Notes under the pieces: model-generated
Told to the model about the DNA's origin: nothing
The model's database searches: none
Seen by the model: only the letters and a program-made list of their open reading frames with translations
Shown: piece by piece, positions 1-6,317 of the stretch
Position numbering within the stretch: the first letter of the stretch is position 1
Layout: the number at the start of each line of letters is the position of its first letter
Assembly: GCA_964357385.1 (NCBI GenBank)
Contig: CAYHKW010000037.1
Span: forward strand, 1 to 9,819
Direction of reading: 5' to 3'
Origin: JAHFJA01 sp964357385
GTDB lineage: Bacteria; Patescibacteriota; Patescibacteriia; JACQRZ01
DNA length: 9,819 nucleotides
Program-made: the position numbers and the translations under genes

Positions 1-1
1 C

Positions 2-1210
2 GATAGCGATGCGGATGCCGAGAGCGATGCGGTAACATATTCGGTGATTTATTCTGCCGCATGGGAGGCTCACGCCGAGTGCACTGCTGCTCGCCACGCA
101 GGCATCCCGCTGGTGTCCTATGCCCAGGCAATCGCGTATTATTTTAATAATCGTTACGGCGTAGCGGTTTCTGGTACTCATGGTAAGACCACCACCTCTG
201 CCATGCTTGCGTATGTATTTTCTGAGCTTGGCAAAGATCCTACGGCAGTCATTGGTTCTAGAGTAATTCAGTTTGGTACGAATGCGCTCGTCGGGTCATC
301 CGAATATTTTGTTCTCGAAGCAGATGAGTATAAAAACAAACTCGCGTTGTATGAACCCAAAGCAACGATTATTACCAGTATCGATTATGATCATCCTGAT
401 TTTTTTAAAACATTTGATGATTATAAACAGGCATTTGTTGATTTTGTAAATAAGAGTGAGCAGGAACACGTTATCGTCTGCTCTGACAATGAGGGCGTTC
501 GAACAGCGATGAATGATTTTACCAATGAGAATATTATTACGTACGGATGGAATACTGAGGCGCGGTATCAGGGAAGCAATTACCAGATTGATCAAGGTCA
601 ATCGGTATTCGAAGTATCGCGGGATGGCGTTTCGATGGGTGAGTTTCGCATTGGCCTATTAGGACAGCACAATGCAAGCAACGCTATTTCCATTATTGCT
701 CTCTGTGATCAAATGGGGATTGCGCTGGACGCCGCATTTATGCAAGCGCTTGAAAGTTTTAAAGGTACCGCACGCCGTTTTGAACTTAAGGGAGTGGTGG
801 GCGATACGATCATAATTGATGATTATGCGCATCATCCTGTTGAAGTCCAGGCAACGCTGGAAGCAGCAAAAGCGCGTTATGAAGGAAAGCGTATTTGGTG
901 TGTATTTGTGCCGCATACCTTTTCACGAACCGAAGCGCTTCTTGATGAGTTTGCTGAGAGTTTTAACGATGTAGAAAAGGTTATTGTTCTTGATATCTAT
1001 GCTTCAGCACGTGAGACAGGAAATGAATCAGAAGTTTCTTCACAAGACTTAGTAGAAAAAATAAATGAATTATCGCGCAATGCAATGCACATTCACACCA
1101 ATGCGGATGCGGTTGCATTCTTGAAAGACCATCTCGATGAGATCGACCTCATTATAACTATGGGTGCTGGTGACGTATGGAAAGTGGGAGCTGATCTTCT
1201 GGAAACATAG
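2..1210 (+). CDS. murC: UDP-N-acetylmuramate--L-alanine ligase (MurC), 5' end outside the window
   Basis: MurC adds L-alanine to UDP-MurNAc with ATP, the first amino-acid step of cytoplasmic peptidoglycan synthesis. The frame is open from base 2, giving 402 visible residues; roughly the first 60-70 residues of the family's Rossmann-like N-terminal domain are missing. The GTG at 44 is an internal valine, not the start. Visible signatures: ATP-binding GTHGKTTT (173-196), EADEYK in the central Mur-ligase domain (about 317-334), the HNASN motif (about 668-682), DDYAHHP at the start of the C-terminal domain (818-838), PHTFSRTEALL after it, and a terminal MGAGDVWKVG. EADEY with a following DHPDFF also resembles the related recycling ligase Mpl, but the adjacent murB favours MurC. 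The first visible codons encode an acidic stretch with a 10-base direct repeat (5-14 and 23-32). It ends in TAG one base before murB. Confidence 0.93.
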   Translation, partial: DSDADAESDAVTYSVIYSAAWEAHAECTAARHAGIPLVSYAQAIAYYFNNRYGVAVSGTHGKTTTSAMLAYVFSELGKDPTAVIGSRVIQFGTNALVGSSEYFVLEADEYKNKLALYEPKATIITSIDYDHPDFFKTFDDYKQAFVDFVNKSEQEHVIVCSDNEGVRTAMNDFTNENIITYGWNTEARYQGSNYQIDQGQSVFEVSRDGVSMGEFRIGLLGQHNASNAISIIALCDQMGIALDAAFMQALESFKGTARRFELKGVVGDTIIIDDYAHHPVEVQATLEAAKARYEGKRIWCVFVPHTFSRTEALLDEFAESFNDVEKVIVLDIYASARETGNESEVSSQDLVEKINELSRNAMHIHTNADAVAFLKDHLDEIDLIITMGAGDVWKVGADLLET

Positions 1211-1211
1211 T

Positions 1212-2159
1212 ATGTCTATCGAAATTCGCGAACATGAACCTCTCGCACCGTTTACCTCATTTAAGATTGGCGGGCCCGCCCGTTATTTTGTTCGCGTTCG
1301 TTCGTATGATGAATTAAAAGAAGCACTCAATTGGGTTCATGATAATGATCTTCCTTTGGCGATTTTGGGTGGAGGGAGCAATATACTTGTCCATGATGAT
1401 GGGTTTGATGGAGTAGTTATAAAAATGGAAGACCGCGATATTCAAATTAAAGGAACGATTGTTGAAGCTTCGGCAGGCGCTAGTCTTGCCATGGTCGCGC
1501 ATACTGCATCGCAGGCAGGATTATCAGGGCTTGAGTGGGCGTGTGGCATTCCAGGCACCATCGGCGGCGCGGTTCGAGGAAACGCAGGTGCGTTTGGTGC
1601 AAGTATTGCCGATATTTTAGTCGATGCAGAAGTTATCGATACCGAAAAGGGCATCATTCTCCATCTCTCTCCTGAAGATTTGGATTATGGTTACCGAACA
1701 AGCCGTTTCAAAAAAAATCCTACGTGGCTGGTAACCAGAGCGCTCTTTCAGCTTCAACCTGACGACCCTAGTGTGTGTATGTCTCGCGTACGTGATTTAT
1801 TGGAACAAAAAAATGCAGCTCAGCCTGCAGGCAAGCCGTGCGCTGGTTCGACATTTCAAAATCCTTTGACCAGTGAACTCTCGCGCATCAGCGAGATGCC
1901 TGTTGAGTTTCTTTCCCGAGAGCGACTTCCGGCTGGATGGTTATTAGACCAGTGCAATCTCAAGGGTCATGTGGTTGGGCAAGCAGTCATCTCTCTTAAG
2001 CATGCTAATTTTTTTATTAATATGGGAGGCGCGACATACGCCGAAATGCGTAGCCTCATTGAGCTGGCAAAAGATCGCGTTATGGCAAAGTTTGGTATTC
2101 TTTTGAAAGAAGAAATACAATATATAGGGAATAAAGGAAAGGTGCCTGCTAATCATTAA
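1212..2159 (+). CDS. murB: UDP-N-acetylenolpyruvoylglucosamine reductase (MurB)
   Basis: MurB is the FAD- and NADPH-dependent reductase that converts UDP-GlcNAc-enolpyruvate to UDP-MurNAc, the substrate of MurC, so these two genes encode consecutive steps. It has 315 residues, close to the shorter MurB type. Seen: TSFKIGGPA (15-23), FAD-binding LGGGSNILV (52-60), CGIPGTIGGAVRGNAGAFG (111-129), YGYRTSRF (159-166, substrate-binding Arg162), AGSTFQNP (211-218, proton-donating Ser213), and LKEEIQYIG near the C-terminus, which holds the catalytic Glu (300 or 301). The frame is also open to an ATG at 1164, but that would overlap murC by 47 bases and add residues with no counterpart. The ATG at 1212, one base after the murC stop, begins where the family begins. 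No good Shine-Dalgarno is present, so translation is probably coupled to murC. Confidence 0.95.
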   Translation: MSIEIREHEPLAPFTSFKIGGPARYFVRVRSYDELKEALNWVHDNDLPLAILGGGSNILVHDDGFDGVVIKMEDRDIQIKGTIVEASAGASLAMVAHTASQAGLSGLEWACGIPGTIGGAVRGNAGAFGASIADILVDAEVIDTEKGIILHLSPEDLDYGYRTSRFKKNPTWLVTRALFQLQPDDPSVCMSRVRDLLEQKNAAQPAGKPCAGSTFQNPLTSELSRISEMPVEFLSRERLPAGWLLDQCNLKGHVVGQAVISLKHANFFINMGGATYAEMRSLIELAKDRVMAKFGILLKEEIQYIGNKGKVPANH

Positions 2160-2171
2160 TATATTACGCGT

Positions 2172-2516
2172 ATGCAGATCAACATTCGTGCGAAGAATTA
2201 TGAGCTTACCGAGCAGACCAAGGATTATGTTGAGGAAAAAGTAGGGAACATGGAAAAATATATTTCCGGCATGAAAGAGGCGCATGTGATTTTGGAAAAA
2301 GATTCGCATCATAACAAAGGTGATGTTGCTCATGTCGAAATTTCATTACATTCCGCGACAGAAGGTGAAGTACTCATGAGCGAGGATACTGCTAGTGATA
2401 TGCATGAAGCCCTTGATAATGCTGTTGGCAAGTTAAAGCATGTTATTGAGAAGTATAAAGGCACGCGAAATCAGGTTGATAAGGAGGCGGTTCGCCAGTT
2501 GCGCGAGACCGAGTAA
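2172..2516 (+). CDS. hpf: Short-form ribosome hibernation factor (HPF/RaiA family)
   Basis: Proteins of this family bind the decoding and mRNA channel of the 30S subunit in slow growth or stress and keep ribosomes inactive. The 114-residue product has the single N-terminal beta-alpha-beta-beta-beta-alpha domain: MQINIRAKNYELTEQTKDYV at the start, VEEKVGNMEKY as helix 1, HVEISLHS as a central strand, and EDTASDMHEALDNAVGKLKHVIEKYK as helix 2, the typical E-D-(M/T)-x-A-(I/L)-D-x-A-V-x-K-L pattern. It lacks the C-terminal dimerisation domain of long HPF (about 180 residues), so it should not form 100S dimers by that route; its length is closer to RaiA (YfiA) than to E. coli HPF. It begins 12 bases after murB and ends 19 bases before secA. 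No Shine-Dalgarno is seen before the ATG. The hpf/raiA distinction cannot be settled by eye. Confidence 0.88.
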   Translation: MQINIRAKNYELTEQTKDYVEEKVGNMEKYISGMKEAHVILEKDSHHNKGDVAHVEISLHSATEGEVLMSEDTASDMHEALDNAVGKLKHVIEKYKGTRNQVDKEAVRQLRETE

Positions 2517-2535
2517 TGTGCTACGGTAGAGCCCT

Positions 2536-5337
2536 ATGAGTATATTCTCAAAACTATTTGGTGATCAGAATGAAAAGGTGGTGGAGGCCATTCGACCTTT
2601 GATTTCCCGAATTAATAGCCTGGAAGAGCGGTTTGCAGCACTTTCCAATGATGAACTGAAAGAACAGACAGTACTCTTTCGGGCTCGATTGGCAAAAGGG
2701 GAAACGCTTGATGACATTTTACCGGAAGCATTCGCAGTGTGTCGTGAAGCAGCAAAACGTACCATCAAACAGCGTCATTATGATGTGCAGTTGATCGGTG
2801 CCACGGTTCTTCATCGTGGACAGATTGCAGAAATGCATACGGGTGAAGGAAAGACATTGACGGGGACATTAGCGGTGTATCTCAATGCTCTTGCAGGCAA
2901 AGGAGTTCATGTAGTAACGGTGAACGACTACTTGGCACTGCGTGATGCCGTGTGGATGGGGCAAGTCTATCATTCGTTAGGGTTGGCTGTCGGTTGTATT
3001 CAAAACCAAGCAAGCTACGTATATGACCCAAGCTACAAAGTAGAAGCAATGGAGGTTGAGGCAAAAGAAGAAATTGAAATTGAGCTGAGCGTAACGGGAA
3101 ACTTTAAGGTTGAGCATGAGTTCATGCGCCCCAGCAATCGAAGAGAATCCTATAAGGCAGATATCACCTATGGTACCAATAATGAGTTTGGTTTTGATTA
3201 TTTGCGCGACAACTTGGTTACTGATGCAAACCAAATGGTACAGCGCGATCTTTCGTATGCGATCGTTGATGAAGTTGACTCGATCTTGATTGATGAAGCA
3301 CGCACCCCTTTGATTATTTCTGGACCTGCCGAAGAATCAAGCGAAGAGTATTATCGTTTTGCAAAGCTTGTATCACAATTGATCGAAAAAGATGATTACA
3401 ATGTTGATGAAAAAATGCATTCAGCGACACTTACCGAAGCAGGGCTGAAAAAAATGGAAGAATTTTTGGGTTTGGGGAATGTATACACGGCACAGCATAT
3501 CAAAGTAGTCCATCATATTGAACAAGCGCTCAAAGCACATGCATTGTTTAAGCGCGATCGTGACTACGTGGTCAAAGATGACGAGGTTATTATTGTCGAT
3601 GAGTTTACGGGGCGTATGCTCCAAGGCCGCCGCTATTCAGAAGGTCTTCATCAGGCAATTGAAGCAAAAGAAGGGGTAAAGATCCAGCGTGAGACGCAGA
3701 CATACGCGACGATTACCTTCCAGAATTTGTTTCGTATGTATGACAAACTCGCTGGCATGACCGGTACGGCAGTGACGGAAGCAGAAGAGTTTTCAAAAAT
3801 TTACAAACTGGAAGTAGTTACCATTCCAACCAATAAGCCTACCTCCCGCAAAGATCTTCCTGATCGTATATATAAAAATAGCCGAGGCAAGTACTACGCA
3901 ATCGCAAAGGAAATCAAAGCACGCCATGAAAAAGGTCAACCGGTTTTGGTTGGTACGGTTTCAATTGATAAAAATGAACTCTTGAGTGCGTTACTCGAAC
4001 AAGAAGGCATTCCCCATAAAGTGTTGAATGCAAAAAATCATGAACAAGAAGCAGAAATCATTGCACAGGCAGGTCGTCCCGGCGCCGTAACGGTTGCAAC
4101 CAACATGGCAGGCCGTGGTGTTGATATTATTCTTGGTGGTAATCCTCCGGATAAGGAAGTGCAAGGTCAGGTTCGTGAGGACGGCGGACTCTTTGTTATC
4201 GGAAGCGAGCGTCATGAATCGCGCCGTATCGACAATCAGTTGCGCGGTCGTTCGGGTCGCCAGGGTGATCCGGGAGCAAGCCAGTTTTTTGTATCGATGG
4301 ATGATGATCTTATGCGTATTTTTGGTTCAGAACGCATGCAGGGTATGATGGAGCGTTTGGGGATTGCCGAAGATCAGCATATTGAAAATAAAATGATCAC
4401 CCGATCAATTGAAGAAGCCCAACGTAAAGTTGAAGGCCACAATTTTGATACCCGAAAGCACGTTGTTGAATATGACGACGTACTTAACAAACATCGCAAT
4501 GCCATTTATCGCCGTCGCAGAGAAGTCTTGTTCGGATATGAACATGACATTAGCGAAGTAAAAGAAGAAGGTGATATTGCCGTAGCAACGCCTCAATTAA
4601 AACCATTGATTTTGAAAATGGTTGAGGAAGAGATTGAGCATATTGTCATGTTCCATACCCAAAGTGACGACGAAAACAGTTGGGACATCAATCATATCTA
4701 TGATGCGGTTGCGACAATTTTTCACATTGCCCCTGAGGCACGCATTCAGATCGAATCAATCCAGCACACTGCAGGAGACAAGCTTGCTGATGCGCATGCA
4801 CGTACTCACATTATTCAATATATTTATGATTTGGCTCTCAAAGCATTTACTTCATTTGAACAAACCGTAACGTCTCAACTGCAGTCATTCAACATGAGCG
4901 CCGTTGATGCATGGCGGGCGATTTGCCAAGTGGAACGTGACCTTTGTTTGCGCGCTATCGATGCTCTTTGGATGGAACACTTGGAAGCAATGGATCACAT
5001 GCGCGCCGGTATCGGGTTGCGTGGCTATGGACAGAAAGATCCGCTGGTTGAATACAAGCGCGAAAGTTATCGACTCTTTACGGAGATGATTGCGCTGGTA
5101 AATAAACAAGTGGTATATAATATTTATAAAATCGGATTTGCTCCTCAGCAACCACAAGAACAACCAACGAGTGCATTGCCAGAAAATGCAGTGTACAGCG
5201 CTCCTTCAAAAGAAGGGGACCGTGGCACTACCAGTGTATCTTCATCTGATAGTGTGGTGCACAGTGATAAAATTGGACGCAATGATTTGTGCCCCTGCGG
5301 TTCAGGAAAGAAGTATAAGAAGTGTCATGGGAAGTAA
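2536..5337 (+). CDS. secA: Preprotein translocase ATPase SecA, with extra NBD1 segment
   Basis: SecA is the motor ATPase that drives unfolded preproteins through SecYEG; the signal-peptide proteins downstream would be its clients. The product has 933 residues. Seen in order: Walker A MHTGEGKT (100-107), DYLALRDA (131-138), TYGTNNEFGFDYLRDN (211-226), Walker B DEVD (245-248) followed by SILIDEARTPLIISGP, the pre-protein cross-linking region (about 265-405), YATITFQNLFRMYDKLAGMTGTA (390-412), NBD2 with TNMAGRGVDIILGG (522-535) and QLRGRSGRQGDPG (568-580), the helical scaffold/wing, and the IRA-like region with DALWMEHLEAMDHMRAGIGLRGYGQKDP (809-836 region). After a flexible linker comes a C-terminal zinc finger with Cys919, Cys921, Cys930 and His931. 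Residues about 155-200, between the NBD1 strand and TYGTNNEF, are longer than in E. coli or Bacillus SecA. No Shine-Dalgarno is visible before the ATG. Confidence 0.97.
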   Translation: MSIFSKLFGDQNEKVVEAIRPLISRINSLEERFAALSNDELKEQTVLFRARLAKGETLDDILPEAFAVCREAAKRTIKQRHYDVQLIGATVLHRGQIAEMHTGEGKTLTGTLAVYLNALAGKGVHVVTVNDYLALRDAVWMGQVYHSLGLAVGCIQNQASYVYDPSYKVEAMEVEAKEEIEIELSVTGNFKVEHEFMRPSNRRESYKADITYGTNNEFGFDYLRDNLVTDANQMVQRDLSYAIVDEVDSILIDEARTPLIISGPAEESSEEYYRFAKLVSQLIEKDDYNVDEKMHSATLTEAGLKKMEEFLGLGNVYTAQHIKVVHHIEQALKAHALFKRDRDYVVKDDEVIIVDEFTGRMLQGRRYSEGLHQAIEAKEGVKIQRETQTYATITFQNLFRMYDKLAGMTGTAVTEAEEFSKIYKLEVVTIPTNKPTSRKDLPDRIYKNSRGKYYAIAKEIKARHEKGQPVLVGTVSIDKNELLSALLEQEGIPHKVLNAKNHEQEAEIIAQAGRPGAVTVATNMAGRGVDIILGGNPPDKEVQGQVREDGGLFVIGSERHESRRIDNQLRGRSGRQGDPGASQFFVSMDDDLMRIFGSERMQGMMERLGIAEDQHIENKMITRSIEEAQRKVEGHNFDTRKHVVEYDDVLNKHRNAIYRRRREVLFGYEHDISEVKEEGDIAVATPQLKPLILKMVEEEIEHIVMFHTQSDDENSWDINHIYDAVATIFHIAPEARIQIESIQHTAGDKLADAHARTHIIQYIYDLALKAFTSFEQTVTSQLQSFNMSAVDAWRAICQVERDLCLRAIDALWMEHLEAMDHMRAGIGLRGYGQKDPLVEYKRESYRLFTEMIALVNKQVVYNIYKIGFAPQQPQEQPTSALPENAVYSAPSKEGDRGTTSVSSSDSVVHSDKIGRNDLCPCGSGKKYKKCHGK

Positions 5338-5380
5338 GGTGTGATACAGTGAGACTAACTTAATAGGTATCAATATCTAT

Positions 5381-5530
5381 ATGGAGCAGGACATCAAAGA
5401 GATAAAACAAATATTAACCACTGTTGCTGCCAAAATTATTGATATCGATGAGCGTCTCAAAACTGATTACGCAACAAAAAATGAATTAAAAGAAGTTGAA
5501 GACCGTATCGTTGCTCATGCGGTAGTGTAA
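5381..5530 (+). CDS. Small coiled-coil protein, 49 residues, function unknown
   Basis: A short ORF fills the gap between secA and the terminator. It runs ATG to TAA, and its product starts MEQDIKEIKQILTTVAAKII and continues with DERLKTDYATKNELKEVEDRI. Hydrophobic residues recur at heptad-like spacing (I5, I8, I11-L12, V15, I19-I20, I22, L26, then L36, V39, I43), so a coiled coil broken near DYATKNE is likely. It has no signal peptide, Cys or membrane segment and should be cytoplasmic. Short proteins with an ATK(D/N)EL(K) segment inside a coiled coil are common in Patescibacteria genomes as I remember them; that is family resemblance, not a function. It lies 43 bases after secA on the same strand with the terminator just behind it, so it would be the last gene of the operon. 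The ribosome site is weak (AGGT about 12 bases upstream). Confidence 0.6.
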   Translation: MEQDIKEIKQILTTVAAKIIDIDERLKTDYATKNELKEVEDRIVAHAVV

Positions 5531-5547
5531 AAACTATAGCAAAGAAA

Positions 5548-5605
5548 AAAAGCCGAAGCTTGCGTTGAGTGTTTCATTAGAAACGCTCGAGCAAACTCGG
5601 CTTTT
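5548..5605. terminator. Bidirectional intrinsic terminator between convergent units
   Basis: AAAAGCCGA (5548-5556) pairs with TCGGCTTTT (5597-5605). Inside, GTTTC (5571-5575) pairs with GAAAC (5580-5584) around the loop ATTA, and the intervening arms pair with a few mismatches and wobbles. On the minus strand the stem is followed by a run of seven T; on the plus strand only by TTTTA. It should stop the minus-strand lipoprotein transcript well and the secA-side transcript less firmly. Confidence 0.85.
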
Positions 5606-5608
5606 ATG

Positions 5609-5628
5609 CAAGCGCATGTTAGCGCTTG
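5609..5628. repeat. Short inverted repeat over the stop of the 205-residue lipoprotein gene
   Basis: CAAGCGC (5609-5615) and GCGCTTG (5622-5628) are perfect complements around a 6-base loop that contains the TAA stop of the minus-strand gene. It sits directly before the main terminator hairpin in the minus-strand transcript. There is no T run, so it may protect the mRNA 3' end or be incidental. Confidence 0.55.
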
Positions 5629-6236
5629 AAAATTGTATACATTACTATAGCAGGGTTTTTATTTGTCTGATCAACCCCGATATAACATCCTGGTGTCATT
5701 GCTGGTGGAATTGGTGTAACCATGGTCGATAGATCAAACATTCCCCATGTTTTTCCTGGCCCGAAGAAGGCGGCACCCTGCTCGCCCCTGAACCATTTTC
5801 CACTAAAGTCAAATGTCCATGTGGCGCCTGTCTGGACACCGTATATACTATTTTGATTTACTTCATAACCACGTGGATTAGTTCCGAAGACGGCAACGTC
5901 TCCAGAATTAATGACGCCAGCAACCCCATTTGTCCAGCCACTTGCTGGAAGTGATGCAAATGAGTACTTAATTTGGTTATCATTACAACTGATAACCAGT
6001 GGTGCTGTCTGTGGTGGTTGATATGGGTAACATCCATATCCGCAATACGGTTGTGGTACGGGAGTTGCTGTTGCTATGGGTACTGGTATTGGCGTTGGCG
6101 CAGCTTGCTGCGGTGGTACAACTAGATAGTACGGTTGTGTTTGTGGCTGTCCAACAATTGCCGTTGGCGCTGGTTCACAGCTGGTAGCTGTTATCAGCAC
6201 ACTAACGGCGAGAAGAGAATTTAAACTCTTTTTCAT
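5619..6236 (-). CDS. Predicted lipoprotein, Pro-rich linker and unknown C-terminal domain
   Basis: I do not recognise this 205-residue protein. It starts MKKSLNSLLAVSVLITATSC: a basic N-end, a hydrophobic core and a lipobox-like ATSC, so Cys20 is probably lipidated after Lgt and LspA processing. Residues 21-80 are rich in Pro, Gln, Thr and Tyr (PTPIPVPIATATPVPQP) and include PYCGYGCYPY with Cys65 and Cys69. Residues 81-205 look like a compact, mostly beta domain with many Gly and aromatic residues (TWTFDFSGKWFRG, FFGPGKTWGMFDL) and Cys84 and Cys184. The four non-lipid Cys could form two disulfides outside the membrane. It follows the 411-residue secreted protein on the same strand after 81 bases and has a perfect AGGAGG eight bases before the ATG. 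I see no usable promoter in that gap, so co-transcription is likely. The anchored surface location is inferred from signal peptide and linker. Confidence 0.85.
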   Translation of the reverse strand: MKKSLNSLLAVSVLITATSCEPAPTAIVGQPQTQPYYLVVPPQQAAPTPIPVPIATATPVPQPYCGYGCYPYQPPQTAPLVISCNDNQIKYSFASLPASGWTNGVAGVINSGDVAVFGTNPRGYEVNQNSIYGVQTGATWTFDFSGKWFRGEQGAAFFGPGKTWGMFDLSTMVTPIPPAMTPGCYIGVDQTNKNPAIVMYTIFKR

Positions 6237-6244
6237 TTTTTATA

Positions 6245-6250
6245 CCTCCT
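6245..6250 (-). promoter_or_regulatory. Ribosome binding site AGGAGG for the 205-residue lipoprotein
   Basis: The plus strand reads CCTCCT, so the minus strand has a full AGGAGG with an 8-base spacer to the ATG at 6236. It fixes the start and contrasts with the missing sites in the murB-secA operon. Confidence 0.9.
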
Positions 6251-6265
6251 AAAAATATTTTTTAA

Positions 6266-6299
6266 TTGGCATCCATGCCAAGACAGATCATAATCTGTC
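6266..6299. repeat. Two abutting hairpins in the intergenic gap of the minus-strand pair
   Basis: TTGGCAT and ATGCCAA (6266-6281) and, with no base between, GACAGAT and ATCTGTC (6282-6299, loop CATA) form two perfect 7-bp inverted repeats. In the minus-strand mRNA they lie between the stop of the 411-residue gene and the ribosome site of the lipoprotein gene. The RNA after them is A-rich before any U run, so they do not look like a terminator. They could block exonucleases or serve as a processing site, giving the two genes different mRNA levels. Confidence 0.6.
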
Positions 6300-6317
6300 G
6301 TCCAAACCCTATGATTA

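Noticed and set aside
1164..1211. Upstream ATG extending murB by 16 residues
   Set aside because: It overlaps the murC 3' end by 47 bases and adds residues outside the MurB family; the ATG at 1212 begins at the expected place.
4094..5344. Several plus- and minus-strand ORFs of 60-90 residues inside secA
   Set aside because: They are other-frame readings of a well conserved secA with no start signals of their own.
5338..5380. Possible promoter for the small ORF in the gap after secA
   Set aside because: No -35 or -10 pair at a sensible spacing; transcription from the secA operon is the simpler reading.
6255..6281. TTGGCA, 18 bases, TATTTT on the minus strand as a promoter for the 205-residue lipoprotein
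   Set aside because: Transcription would start within the AGGAGG, removing the ribosome site; the hexamers are weak and TTGGCA is part of a hairpin.
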